A model generated the notes under the pieces. It was not told the DNA's origin, did no database searches, and worked only from the letters and a program-made list of their open reading frames with translations. The position numbers were made by a program, and so were the translations under genes. This document shows positions 47,559-56,595 of a stretch of 64,000 nt of DNA, piece by piece; the first letter of the stretch is position 1, and each line of letters opens with the position of its first letter. This stretch comes from Calothrix membranacea FACHB-236 (GTDB lineage: Bacteria > Cyanobacteriota > Cyanobacteriia > Cyanobacteriales > Nostocaceae): contig NZ_JACJPX010000002.1 of the NCBI RefSeq assembly GCF_014696315.1, positions 124,001 through 188,000 of the forward strand, written 5' to 3'.

Positions 47559-47592
47559 CCCTTGTCCCCTTGTCCCCTTGTCCCCCCAGTCC
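47559..47592. repeat. 8-bp tandem repeat CCCCTTGT
   Basis: Three to four copies of CCCCTTGT/CCCCTTGTC in a row, followed by other C-rich runs to 47645. A typical short tandem repeat of this genome type. Confidence 0.7.
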
Positions 47593-47742
47593 CCATTACC
47601 CCTTATCCCCAGAGGGGGCCCCGAGTTCCCCACTCCCGATCCCCACTAGAAGCCGAACAGTATTTTGGGCGACAAATTGCACTCTTAACGTGATATTGGT
47701 ATTACAGCGACTCAATCTCTATATATCAGTTAAGAAAACATT

Positions 47743-47958
47743 ATGGGTTTTGCAGACCTATGGATCGCAGAGATAGCAGCAGACTACAGTATTCCTGTGG
47801 ATAAAGGGTTTTCTCTGTACAACCACCTCTTAATTGCCGATAAACACCAAAAGACCCATTTGGCGTTGGCGGCTGCAAAGGCAATTATTTCCCACATATT
47901 GTCTAAGAAATTTCCAAGAAGTACTAGCGGCTTGTTGGTTAACACTAAAGCCACCTGA
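47743..47958 (+). CDS. small protein of unknown function next to psbV
   Basis: A 71-aa frame beginning MGFADLWIAEIAADYSIPVD. It continues with a predicted second helix pair (THLALAAAKAIISHILS, about residues 39-55) and a basic tail. The pattern of a short N-terminal helix-turn-helix-like unit with DLxIAEIAxxYxIPVD looks protein-like rather than random. I recall similar small cyanobacterial proteins without function, but am unsure. The ribosome site is weak. The gene lies 107 bp before psbV on the same strand, so it may share its transcript. Confidence 0.5.
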   Translation: MGFADLWIAEIAADYSIPVDKGFSLYNHLLIADKHQKTHLALAAAKAIISHILSKKFPRSTSGLLVNTKAT

Positions 47959-48065
47959 AGGGCTTTCTTGCTGGGGCTTTGGCTAATGGCAATGAACAAA
48001 TAGCAACATGGAGATTGAGTCAAGCTAAATAGCTGTGTTGAGTGTCAAAATCTTTAAGGGGAAAC

Positions 48066-48557
48066 ATGTTTAGAAGATTAATTGGCGTTGTTGTAGCTAC
48101 TGTTTTATTAACGTTTCAGTTGCTTGTCGGTAGCGCGACGGCCGTAGAACTGGATAAAGCCACCCGGACAGTACCATTAAACGATCAGGGTGATACAGTT
48201 GTACTGAGCTTGAAGCAAGTCAAAGAAGGTAAACGCTTATTTAACTACGCTTGCGCTCAATGTCATGCTGGGGGCGTAACTAAAACTAACCAAAACGTGG
48301 GACTTGAACCAGAATCACTAGCATTAGCTACACCAAACCGTAACAATGTTGAAGGTTTGGTGGACTACCTCAAGAATCCTACTACTTATGACGGTGAAGA
48401 GGAAATTTCGGAAATACACCCCAGCATCAAGAGTGCAGATATTTTCACAGAAATGAGAAATCTGACTGATGACGACTTAACAGCGATCGCTGGTCATATT
48501 CTCCTACAACCTAAAGTTGTTGGCGACAAGTGGGGCGGCGGTAAGATTTATTACTAA
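48066..48557 (+). CDS. psbV: cytochrome c-550 of photosystem II
   Basis: A 163-aa precursor of the extrinsic PSII protein that stabilises the oxygen-evolving cluster on the lumenal side. I use the ATG at 48066 (MFRRLIGVVVATVLLTFQLL), which starts a signal peptide with cleavage after SATA, leaving VELDKATRTV; upstream GGGGA is the ribosome site. The haem site is CAQCH (residues about 63-67), and the second axial ligand is the His of SEIHPSIK near residue 118. The C-terminus KIYY is the family's typical end. Followed by psbV2 and petE on the same strand. Confidence 0.97.
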   Translation: MFRRLIGVVVATVLLTFQLLVGSATAVELDKATRTVPLNDQGDTVVLSLKQVKEGKRLFNYACAQCHAGGVTKTNQNVGLEPESLALATPNRNNVEGLVDYLKNPTTYDGEEEISEIHPSIKSADIFTEMRNLTDDDLTAIAGHILLQPKVVGDKWGGGKIYY

Positions 48558-48710
48558 ATCTAGTCATTAGTGCTGAGGTCTGGGTGCTGAGTTCTGAAAC
48601 TTAGGGACTGGGGATTTATGATTACCCGCTAATTCCCTTCCTAAAAGACTCAGGACTGAGAATCTAGATCTCAGTACCTTTGCACCACACTCACAATACA
48701 CTGCTTGCGG

Positions 48711-49208
48711 ATGTTGTACAAATTTTTCGCTCGTTGTTTTTTCCTGGCTTTGGTGATTTTCTTCACTTTCTACGACAGCAGTAGCTTCATAGCTCACGCT
48801 GTCAATATTGACCCTTACATAGGTAGATATTTACACGTCACCGAGCAAATTGCGCTGGAAATGGATGAACAGGGTAATACGCGTCTGTTTTCACCTGTAG
48901 AATTATCTGTGGGCAAAAAACTGTTTGAAGCTAACTGTATTAATTGTCATGTTGGTGGTGCAACTTTGCCCGATCCTCAAGTATCGCTGGCGCTAACAAC
49001 ACTCAAGGGTGCGAATCCACCACGCGATCGCATTAATGCCCTGGTGGACTTTATGCGACAACCTATGACCTATGATGGTAGTCAAGAAACTTATTGGTGT
49101 CGGCAGTTAACCCCTAATTTTCTACCACAACAGCAAGTAGAAAGTTTAGCTGCTTTTGTTCTGGCCGCAGCCAAAAAAGCTCCAGGTTGGGGTCAAGAAG
49201 ATTTTTAA
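48711..49208 (+). CDS. psbV2: cytochrome c-550-like protein PsbV2
   Basis: A 165-aa paralogue of PsbV with a signal peptide (residues 1-29, end near FIAHA). The haem site is CINCH in ANCINCHVGG. Where PsbV has the axial His (EIHPS), this protein has TYWCRQ, so a Cys is the likely sixth haem ligand. An unusual His/Cys haem has been described for PsbV2 of Thermosynechococcus. It lacks the KIYY end, finishing in GWGQEDF. It starts 153 bp after psbV. Function is unclear; it can partly replace PsbV in some species. Confidence 0.9.
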   Translation: MLYKFFARCFFLALVIFFTFYDSSSFIAHAVNIDPYIGRYLHVTEQIALEMDEQGNTRLFSPVELSVGKKLFEANCINCHVGGATLPDPQVSLALTTLKGANPPRDRINALVDFMRQPMTYDGSQETYWCRQLTPNFLPQQQVESLAAFVLAAAKKAPGWGQEDF

Positions 49209-49609
49209 ATAGTGATCTAGTTATCCTAAAAAAATATAAAATTTTTCTCTTGCTTTTATCTTTTATTGATATTGAAAATTTTTCATATGCAGATATCTTG
49301 CTATATGTCAATCTAGTATTTATTCTTGATTACACAACTTTTTCTGATTGTGTATTCAAAGGACTGATGCAAGAAATCTCTAAAATTCTTAGTTCTGAGT
49401 CTTCTATGGGTCATATAGGGTAGGAAACTGGTAATTTCTCTTTGCTAGCCTGTGGTAAGCCTTTCCAGGTTTACATTTTTTCAAATTTTGCGTCAGTACT
49501 AGTTGGCGATTTTTTACAAAAAAAATTATCTATGACAGTTTGTCGTATTTGGCGTTATTTGTATTTAAAATAGGAAAGAGAAAACAAAAACTGTTTGTTA
49601 GGAGAAGCC
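49209..49609. other. intergenic psbV2-petE
   Basis: About 400 AT-rich bp. An open frame at 49187-49423 overlaps the psbV2 end and has no family features. A possible petE promoter is at 49540-49567. No copper-responsive operator was recognised. Confidence 0.45.
49540..49567 (+). promoter_or_regulatory. possible petE promoter
   Basis: TTGTCG (49540-49545) and TATTTA (49562-49567) spaced by 16 bp, 42 bp before the petE ATG. Fair but imperfect matches to a vegetative sigma-70 promoter. Confidence 0.35.
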
Positions 49610-50026
49610 ATGAAATTGATTGCAGCAAGCTGGCGGCGTTTTAGCCTAGCTATATTGACAATTCTTTTAGTAGTGAGCAGCTTTGCTGTTTTTACTCCCA
49701 GCGCATCTGCTGAAACATACCAAGTCAAGCTAGGGACTGATAAAGGACTGCTAGCATTTGAACCCAAAAAACTTTCCATTAAAGCTGGCGACACCATTGA
49801 ATGGGTAAATAACAAAGTTCCTCCCCACAACGTTGTGTTTGATGCTGGTCTCAACCCTGCAAAGAGCGCTGATTTAGCTAAATCCTTGTCTCACAAGCAA
49901 TTGTTGATGACCCCTGGTCAAAAGCAAACCACCACCTTCCCCGCAGACGCACCTGCTGGTGAATACACCTTCTACTGTGAACCTCACCGTGGCGCTGGTA
50001 TGGTTGGCAAAATCGTTGTTGAATAA
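49610..50026 (+). CDS. petE: plastocyanin
   Basis: A 138-aa precursor of the blue-copper electron carrier between cytochrome b6f and photosystem I in the thylakoid lumen. The ATG at 49610 has AGGAG five bases before. The signal peptide ([20 protein letters not shown]) ends at ASA, leaving [12 protein letters not shown]. Copper ligands are the His in [10 protein letters not shown] and Cys-His-Met in [13 protein letters not shown]. All four ligands are present. The size matches Anabaena plastocyanin with its longer loop [19 protein letters not shown]. Its presence suggests copper-dependent exchange with a cytochrome c6 encoded elsewhere. Confidence 0.98.
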   Translation: MKLIAASWRRFSLAILTILLVVSSFAVFTPSASAETYQVKLGTDKGLLAFEPKKLSIKAGDTIEWVNNKVPPHNVVFDAGLNPAKSADLAKSLSHKQLLMTPGQKQTTTFPADAPAGEYTFYCEPHRGAGMVGKIVVE

Positions 50027-50256
50027 TTAGCAGCAATTGTGAAACCAGATAATTTTCTTTGCTGTTGAACAAAATTATCCAAGAAGCAACAGACTATAGT
50101 TGAGATTGTAACAATGGGGATATCTGGTAGCCCCAAAACTGGAGAGTCAAGCAATTAAAGGAATTGACCCTCCAGTGCCATATTTTCCATCCCCGCTAGG
50201 GGAATAAGTTATCCGATATTAATTTGTTGCGCGACGCTTACTTTAGAGAAATTTAG

Positions 50257-50285
50257 ATACCCGACTTTTTGAAAAAGTCGGGTAT
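50257..50285. terminator. hairpin between petE and glgA (terminator-like)
   Basis: ATACCCGACTTTTT pairs with GAAAAAGTCGGGTAT, a 14-bp near-perfect stem. It lies between two convergent genes and carries A/T runs on both strands, so it may stop either one. Nearby 50310-50358 holds TTTTGGATTTT/AATCCAAAAT simple repeats. Confidence 0.55.
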
Positions 50286-50368
50286 ATTTACAAAACAGAC
50301 TTATTTAAATTTTGGATTTTGATTCAATCCAAAATCCAAAATTTAAAATCTAAAATTCAGTCATTAAC

Positions 50369-51847
50369 TTACCACTTGTGTTTGATCCAGTCGTAAATTT
50401 CTATATATTCTCCTCCTGGAATATTCCACGAGTAGTCATACTCCATACCCTGAATAGCTAATTGGCGAAACTCTTCAGGAGAGTAATTCCACAAATCAAT
50501 AGCCCGATTCATTGCTGACTCTAGCGCCTGATTATCACTTTGATAAAACACAAAGCCATTACGTTTTTCTGGTGGTAGATTCTCGTCGTAGTTGCGGTCA
50601 AATACTGTATTTACTAATCCACCGACACCGCGCACAATAGGTACAGTGCCGTACTTCAAGCCAATCATTTGAGTTAACCCACAAGGTTCGTAATTACTGG
50701 GGACAACAATCATATCTGCCCCAGCATAAATTAAGTGGGATAATTCTTCATTAAAGCCCAGTTCTAAATGTACATCTGGGTTATTATTTAAAAATTGTTT
50801 TTCATGCTGAAATTTAGTATTGATTGCTGGTTCAGTGGCTGAACCAAGTAATACAAATTGCGCTCCTTTATCGAGAGCATAATAAATAGCGTGATGTACA
50901 AGATGCACGCCTTTTTGATTATCTAAGCGACCAATGTAAGCAACTATTGGTTTATCTTCTTGACGGAGCAAAAGACGCTCACGCAAAGCTTTTTTGTTAT
51001 CAAATTTTTTGTCAAAATCATCTTGGCTATAGTGAGACGGTATATAGCGGTCGATTTCTGGATTCCAAAAATCGTAATCAATACCGTTCAGCACTCCACG
51101 GAATTTATCTCTATGCAAATACAAAGTATGTCCCAAGCCACAACCTACATCACTTGTACTAGCTTCCCAAGCGTGGTTTGGTGAAACAGTGGTGACAGCA
51201 TTGGAATAAACAATACCCGCCTTCATAAAATTAATGGCAAAGGGATTGAAGTTGTCACGCAGTTTATCGTATTGGAAGTAATATTCTGGCCGATTTAAAC
51301 CTGTGGCTTGGAGAGTTTCTATCCCACCCATTCCCTGATGCTTAAAGTTATGAATGGTGTAACAAGCGCGTTGATACTCCAGTCCATAGTACTTGTACAT
51401 TTCATGGAGCATAACTGGTACTAAACCTGTTTGCCAGTCATGACAATGGATAACATCGGGACGCTTATTACTTTGGAGTAAAAACTCCAAAGCGGCTTTG
51501 CTGAAAAATGCAAAGCGCATATTATCATCATCACAACCGTAATAGCAGCCCCGATTAAAGAAATTATCTTGGGAATGAGGTTCAATAAAGAAACATACCC
51601 GTCCGTGTACCCAACCGCAGTATACCGAGCAGTTAATTGCCCCACCATACCAGGGTACTGATAAATTACGATAGGCATCGTGCAGCCCCCAAATATGGTC
51701 ATAGCGCATACAGTCATATTTGGGCAAAATTAGCTCGACGCAATGTCCGCGAATCTCTAATTCCCGACTCAGTCCGTAGACAACATCCCCTAATCCTCCT
51801 GCTTTAATTACAGGAGCACATTCCGAGGCAATCTGTACAATGTACAT
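50369..51847 (-). CDS. glgA: glycogen synthase
   Basis: A GT5 ADP-glucose-dependent alpha-1,4-glucan synthase of 492 aa. The ATG at 51847 gives MYIVQIASECAPVIKAGGLG, with the KxGGLGDV substrate loop at the N-terminus; a longer start (MKRGLG) is not needed and AGGA lies 7 bases before. Other marks are VIHCHDWQTGLVPV, TVSPNHAWE, YIGRLDNQKGVHL and SNYEPCGLTQMIGLKYGTVP (catalytic Glu). It extends storage glycogen in the cytoplasm. It looks like the second, N. punctiforme GlgA2-style isoform (about 490 aa) rather than the shorter E. coli style; this is inference. Confidence 0.93.
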   Translation of the reverse strand: MYIVQIASECAPVIKAGGLGDVVYGLSRELEIRGHCVELILPKYDCMRYDHIWGLHDAYRNLSVPWYGGAINCSVYCGWVHGRVCFFIEPHSQDNFFNRGCYYGCDDDNMRFAFFSKAALEFLLQSNKRPDVIHCHDWQTGLVPVMLHEMYKYYGLEYQRACYTIHNFKHQGMGGIETLQATGLNRPEYYFQYDKLRDNFNPFAINFMKAGIVYSNAVTTVSPNHAWEASTSDVGCGLGHTLYLHRDKFRGVLNGIDYDFWNPEIDRYIPSHYSQDDFDKKFDNKKALRERLLLRQEDKPIVAYIGRLDNQKGVHLVHHAIYYALDKGAQFVLLGSATEPAINTKFQHEKQFLNNNPDVHLELGFNEELSHLIYAGADMIVVPSNYEPCGLTQMIGLKYGTVPIVRGVGGLVNTVFDRNYDENLPPEKRNGFVFYQSDNQALESAMNRAIDLWNYSPEEFRQLAIQGMEYDYSWNIPGGEYIEIYDWIKHKW

Positions 51848-52155
51848 CCCTAGTCCTCGCTTCACAAAAGTTCATTTTTACTATATTCTGATCAGTACAT
51901 GAAAAATGTACTCATTGACACCTGATTATTTGAATGATAAGTAAAAAAAGTTAAACACCCATCTAATAATAATTAAATCTATTAGCATTGATGCAAAATT
52001 ATGCAATTTGCAAGATGCAATATATTTCTATGGATATGCTAGCTATTTGTCAGGAATTGCTTACATTTATTGGGGTCAAGGTTAAAAATATAGAAGAGAA
52101 CGCTTAATAGGGAATAAAGACATCATTACCTGTAGTTCAACATTCCCATGAACTC

Positions 52156-52254
52156 ATACCAAATCAAATCATGTTGGCGACACATTAATATCTTCTAGAG
52201 GTCATGGCAGTGCCATGCCCCTACAATCTGTCGCATTTTTTTTCAAATTGGTAT
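52156..52254. mobile_element. short MITE relative (copy C)
   Basis: Ends ATACCAAATC and, on the other side, CTGTCGCATT - CAAATTGGTAT match the ends of copy A. The interior is different and shorter, with the palindrome CATGGCAGTGCCATG. Probably a separate sub-family using the same transposase in trans. Confidence 0.6.
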
Positions 52255-52330
52255 CAGATAATTTTCAATATTTAGTTTGTATGATCAGGGCGAAAAAGAT
52301 GCCTAAGTCACAACATTTATTATTTGCAGA

Positions 52331-52394
52331 TGCGTTACGCTATCGCTAACGCATCCTACGTGAACTTAAAAAATCAAATATTAGTCCTATAGTT
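52331..52394 (-). repeat. palindromic dispersed repeat, copy 2
   Basis: Inverted relative to copy 1 at 6071-6138: GATGCGTTACGCTATCGC, then TAACGCATCCTACGTGAACTT and, after an A-rich stretch, AGTCCTATAG. Same palindrome and same one-sided flank. Confidence 0.7.
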
Positions 52395-52437
52395 GCTAAT
52401 ACTATTATAAAATTATCAAAAAATTCTTAACTACGAA

Positions 52438-54066
52438 TTACGAATTACCTTGCATTTTTGTTTGATAAACTTTCACGAGACGATTAATACCTTTGAAGGT
52501 GTAACTGCCCATTTCATGAAAGTCTAAAGGTTGGGATAGCATATTGTAAGTTTCTTCACTAATTACGCATTCACCAGTAGGGCAAATTGGTTCCATACGG
52601 GCAGCTAGGTTAATAGTAGCGCCTAAAGCTGTATACTCTACCCGTTGAGAACTGCCAACATCTCCGACAACTGCTTTACCGCTATTAATAGCAATGCGTA
52701 ATTGTAGAGGTTCTTGCCAAAAACCATTAAGGTTAAGACGTTCTAAGCGAGTTAGCATACCCTTTGCAGCTGCAGTTGCGCGCTCGGCGTGATCTAGTTG
52801 TGGCTCTGGAGCGCCAAAGAACGCCATAATACAATCACCAATATATTTATCTAAAGTACCACCATAGGTAAATACCTCTTGTAGCATTTCTTCAAATAAG
52901 CTATTGAGTAATTGCGCGATCGCAGTTGGTGTGACTTTTTCCGAAATAGCGGTAAAACCTACCAAATCTGCGAATAAAATGCTAATTTCGCTTTCTTCAG
53001 GGGGTAAACGTCCATCTGGTAACTTACCTACAGAAATTAACTGCTGAACCACAGCCGGAGAATGATAACGTTCTAATCTGTGCCGAATTACTTCTTCTTG
53101 CTTGAGCCTATCTAGCAATAACCAGCGCTGGACGCTAGAAGCTACAAGGTTGGCTAAAGCCGAAAAAAAGCTGAGTTCTTCTTCACCTTCATTCGCCCAA
53201 TGGTAAGAAGAAAGATGAGCATCAGCGTAGAGAACGCCCACTACTTTATTTTCATCCCATAAAGGCACCGCCATCACACTGCGGATACCTTTTACTAAAA
53301 TGCTGTGTTCTCCAGAAAAGCGTTCATCTTTATGGGTATCAGCAGATTGAATAACAACTTTTTCTTCAAATACTTTTTGACAGATACTACGGCTGATCCA
53401 ACTACCGTCAGGTGGCAGATTTTCCTGTTGGGTGAGGTTGCGCGTAGCCGCATTAATTAACTCTAGATTACCGCAGCCTGCGACATCTATTAATAATGCC
53501 AAGCGATCAATGCTATCGAGGTAACGAAAAACGACTTGTTGTACTTGGAAGAAAATCTCTTCTATGGAAGTGGCTGCACAAAGATTTTTGGCGATATCTA
53601 CCAAATCTTTTAACCTGGCAATGGTTTTATCCTTATTATTATTGATATCGCCATCTTTGCTATCAGCTTCTATCCATTGCTGTTGCAGTTGCTTGACGTT
53701 ACGCAATATAGTTTTTTGATCGGCTTCATTCGTCGTTGGACTCTGCTCAATTACTGACTGTGTATGAGGAGTGATTAGCAATACGACTAAACTCACATTA
53801 CCCAACCAAACAACGTCTCCGTGATGCAGCTGTTGCGGACGAGTCAGCAGACGTTCATTCACCTGTGTGCCATTTTTGCTACCCAAATCCTCAATAGTCC
53901 ACACATCATCAGCTGTCTTCACAATCTGAGCATGATTTCGCGAAACTCCTCCAGAAGGTAAGTATAAATTACATTCTGGTAACCTGCCGATAGTGAATAC
54001 ATCTTGATCCACTGAAACAACGGTTTCAGTATCTCCATCTTGTAGACGCAGTTTGAGTTCAGTCAT
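52438..54066 (-). CDS. FHA-GAF adenylate cyclase (class III)
   Basis: A 542-aa soluble cyclase. FHA domain (about 22-95): FTIGRLPECNLYLPSGGVSR and WTIEDLGSKNGTQVNERLL, including the Arg/Ser/Asn pThr-binding set. GAF (about 165-315): FRYLDSIDRLALLIDVAG onward, with VMAVPLWDENKVVGVLYAD. Cyclase (about 355-530): ISILFADLVGFTAISEKV and YIGDCIMAFFG (metal Asps), DKYIGD with the Lys, and ALGATINLAARMEP with Thr, which points to ATP rather than GTP. Produces cAMP when the FHA or GAF signal allows. Divergent from a Ser/Thr kinase, with 265 bp between. Confidence 0.92.
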   Translation of the reverse strand: MTELKLRLQDGDTETVVSVDQDVFTIGRLPECNLYLPSGGVSRNHAQIVKTADDVWTIEDLGSKNGTQVNERLLTRPQQLHHGDVVWLGNVSLVVLLITPHTQSVIEQSPTTNEADQKTILRNVKQLQQQWIEADSKDGDINNNKDKTIARLKDLVDIAKNLCAATSIEEIFFQVQQVVFRYLDSIDRLALLIDVAGCGNLELINAATRNLTQQENLPPDGSWISRSICQKVFEEKVVIQSADTHKDERFSGEHSILVKGIRSVMAVPLWDENKVVGVLYADAHLSSYHWANEGEEELSFFSALANLVASSVQRWLLLDRLKQEEVIRHRLERYHSPAVVQQLISVGKLPDGRLPPEESEISILFADLVGFTAISEKVTPTAIAQLLNSLFEEMLQEVFTYGGTLDKYIGDCIMAFFGAPEPQLDHAERATAAAKGMLTRLERLNLNGFWQEPLQLRIAINSGKAVVGDVGSSQRVEYTALGATINLAARMEPICPTGECVISEETYNMLSQPLDFHEMGSYTFKGINRLVKVYQTKMQGNS

Positions 54067-54331
54067 GTGTGTGAGATATCTATCCTGGTATTTGGGGTTC
54101 TAGCATTTTTGGGCCAGGGTATACCCAAGGGTTAGCTCTGGGCTTTATATTTATGACACTGTTATTAGCATTCCGACAACTATATGTACAACTTTATGTC
54201 CTGAATATAGTGAATATTCCGAAACAATTATATTCAGATATACATCAGTGTTAAGGGGAAAATCGTAATTAACTTCTTCATTTATGAAAAAGTGTATTCT
54301 AGTTAACAGTTAACCGCAGCCCAGCTATACC

Positions 54332-55807
54332 ATGATCGGCAGATTACTAGACCAGCGTTACCAAGTGGTCGAATTATTAGGCAAAGGCGGATTTGGTCAT
54401 ACTTATGTAGCCTTAGATACTCGCCGTCCTGGAAACCCCACTTGTATTGTCAAACATCTCAAACCTATTAGTAGCGATCGCGAATTCTTGCTGACAGCGA
54501 GACATTTGTTTAATAGGGAAGCTGAAAGTTTAGAAAATCTGGGTCATCATGACCAAATTCCACGGCTTTTAGCTTACTTTGAGGAAGAAGAAGAATTCTA
54601 TTTAGTACAGGAATTGATTGCCGGCAATCCATTGTCTTCCGAAATGGCCGCTGGGAGGTGGAGTGAAGCGCAGGTAATTCAACTGCTACAAGATGTTTTA
54701 CCTATTTTAGAATTTATACATAATCAAGGTGTAATTCACCGAGATATCAAACCCGATAACTTAATCCGCCGTACTGCTGACAATAAAATAGTTTTGGTTG
54801 ATTTTGGCGCAGTCAAGCAAGTAAAAAGCTACTCGCTAATGACTCCAGAACAGTTACAAAATGATACAGTTGCAGTTGGTACTCCTGGGTATATGCCGAG
54901 TGAACAGGGACAAGGTAGACCTCGTCCTTGTAGTGACATTTATGCATTAGGTATGACTTGTATTCAAGCGCTGACAGGCTTAAATCCCAAGCAGTTTGGT
55001 GAAGATGCAACCACTGGAGAGATATTATGGCAGCATCACGCCCAAGTTAGCGACCAATTGGCATCTATTTTAAATAAGATGGTACGGCATTACTTTAAAT
55101 TCCGTTACCAAACAGCAACTGAAGCACTGCAAGCACTAGCTACGATCACAAATGCTAATACACCCGCAGTTGTAGCATCTGTTGTGGGTCAAGTAATGGG
55201 TCATTATTTGAAAGATGGCTATGTGACTGCTACCAAAGTCATGAACTATCTGCAAGAATTGGCTAAACCTTGCTACACTCCACCCGATAACGGCACAAAT
55301 GGAGCTACACCACAAGCATTTACCAATGCTTCTACCTTACGTGCTCCAGACGCAGAGCATCAACTTTCAACTACTACTTTAAATAATCCCACGCGATCGC
55401 CTAGCAGTTTACAACCAGGCTGGCGTTCTGTAGCTCGATCATCAACAAAATCGCGCTGGCTCATTGGATCTGGAGCTGCGATCGCATTAGTTACTATGGG
55501 GATTGTAACTGCTAATAACTCCCAAAAAACCGCCTCTAAGCCTGCTCAGAATGAAGTTCAGCCAGTCGCAAATGCAAAAACTCCCACAAATAAACCTGCT
55601 GAACAGAAACAAGGCTGTCTATTGGTTGTGAGTTCCTCAAACTTACGTTCTTTATCTGGTTCGGGACAGCGCAAAACAGGGAAAGTAGTAAAAGCCGGTA
55701 CTCAGGTAACAACCACTGGGAGAACAGAAGGCGGCTGGATAGAAATTAATTCTCCCGAACCCGGCTGGATTTGGAAAAGCCGCACGAGGGATAGTTGTCG
55801 GAAGTAG
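54332..55807 (+). CDS. Ser/Thr protein kinase with C-terminal SH3-like domain
   Basis: A 491-aa Hanks-type kinase. Catalytic domain about 8-275: glycine loop LLGKGGFGHTYVA, VKHLKP Lys, HRDIKPDNLI, DFGAVKQV, and GTPGYMPSEQ; all catalytic residues are present. A Pro/Ser/Thr-rich linker, one membrane helix (WLIGSGAAIALVTMGIVTA, about 377-395), and an extracytoplasmic bacterial SH3 domain (GCLLVVSSSNLRSLSGSGQR ... GWIWKSRTRDSC) follow, suggesting cell-wall sensing. Single-gene unit, divergent from the FHA-cyclase. Downstream are only short tandem repeats to 55915. Confidence 0.93.
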   Translation: MIGRLLDQRYQVVELLGKGGFGHTYVALDTRRPGNPTCIVKHLKPISSDREFLLTARHLFNREAESLENLGHHDQIPRLLAYFEEEEEFYLVQELIAGNPLSSEMAAGRWSEAQVIQLLQDVLPILEFIHNQGVIHRDIKPDNLIRRTADNKIVLVDFGAVKQVKSYSLMTPEQLQNDTVAVGTPGYMPSEQGQGRPRPCSDIYALGMTCIQALTGLNPKQFGEDATTGEILWQHHAQVSDQLASILNKMVRHYFKFRYQTATEALQALATITNANTPAVVASVVGQVMGHYLKDGYVTATKVMNYLQELAKPCYTPPDNGTNGATPQAFTNASTLRAPDAEHQLSTTTLNNPTRSPSSLQPGWRSVARSSTKSRWLIGSGAAIALVTMGIVTANNSQKTASKPAQNEVQPVANAKTPTNKPAEQKQGCLLVVSSSNLRSLSGSGQRKTGKVVKAGTQVTTTGRTEGGWIEINSPEPGWIWKSRTRDSCRK

Positions 55808-55915
55808 GGACTGGGGATGAGGGAGATTAGGGGAAAGGGGACAAGGGGACAAGGGGAAATCACAAACACCCATTACCCATTACCAAATGACAAATGACAA
55901 ATGACAAATGACAAA
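55808..55915. repeat. short tandem repeats after the kinase gene
   Basis: GGGGACAAGGGGACAAGGGG (about 55838-55857), then heptamers ATGACAA repeated four to five times (55884-55915). The last unit abuts the stop codon of the DCC gene. Confidence 0.75.
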
Positions 55916-56389
55916 TTACCGACAACGCCCTTCGGTATTACAGGCAATTTTTTGTTGACGTTGGGCGATGATTGACTTTAAGTTGGGTCTTCCTGTTAAA
56001 GCAAGTCGCCAGTTTGCCCAAATTCCATAGAGAAAATCTGCGATCGCGCCAATAAGCGGTAACTTAGTAAGGCTATAGACCCAGCCCATACCTAAAATTT
56101 CGTAAATACGGCGAAATACTTCTACATTTTTCACCAGTGTGCCATCTGGTAATACTGCATGGATGCGACCCATTGCGGTTTCATAATCAACTCCACCATG
56201 CGCTTTGGGGTTGTAGTTATCGTCTGCAATATCTACAAAGTTCACTAATCCTCGCCCAGCATCACGTTTTTGCAGAAAATTCACTTCGCGCACACACAAA
56301 GGACATTCACCGTCATACAGCAGTTCGATTTGCCATGAAGGTGAAGCCACTGCATCATAACTGTGAGTTTGGATATTAGGTGAGGTCAT
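55916..56389 (-). CDS. DCC family (DUF393) thiol-disulfide oxidoreductase-like protein
   Basis: A 157-aa protein of the YuxK/DCC family. The name-giving motif is LLYDGECPLCVREVNFLQ (residues about 23-40), with DxxCPLC as the presumed redox site. It is followed by DIADDNYNPKAHGG and YETAMGRIHAVLPDGTLVKN with VFRRIYEILG. Fold is thioredoxin-like; function is not established in most members. Some relatives contribute to photosynthetic-membrane redox processes. No signal peptide; C-terminus has a hydrophobic patch (GAIADFLYGIWANWRLALTG). Confidence 0.82.
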   Translation of the reverse strand: MTSPNIQTHSYDAVASPSWQIELLYDGECPLCVREVNFLQKRDAGRGLVNFVDIADDNYNPKAHGGVDYETAMGRIHAVLPDGTLVKNVEVFRRIYEILGMGWVYSLTKLPLIGAIADFLYGIWANWRLALTGRPNLKSIIAQRQQKIACNTEGRCR

Positions 56390-56595
56390 AGAGTATTCTT
56401 TATCAAGATTTGTATACTTAACATATTTTAAAAAACTTTTCTATATTTCATGTATTGATTATTCTTTGATTATTTTGACAACCATCAATAGAATGTAGAT
56501 TTATCTATGCCTAAAGAAGTAAATATTTATTCATATTTGTTAACAAAGCCTAGTAGAATAGCTTTATTCACAGATAAGTATTTTTTCTCATTGAC

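Larger units (their letters stand above)
51848..52437. other. intergenic between glgA and cyclase
   Basis: About 590 bp without a gene. Contains a short MITE relative (52156-52254) and palindromic repeat copy 2 (52331-52394). The first 280 bp upstream of glgA are AT-rich; no operator recognised. Confidence 0.5.

Noticed and set aside
49187-49423. 78-aa plus-strand frame overlapping the psbV2 end
   Set aside because: Starts inside psbV2 and runs into AT-rich spacer; hydrophobic only because of T-rich codons. No ribosome site.
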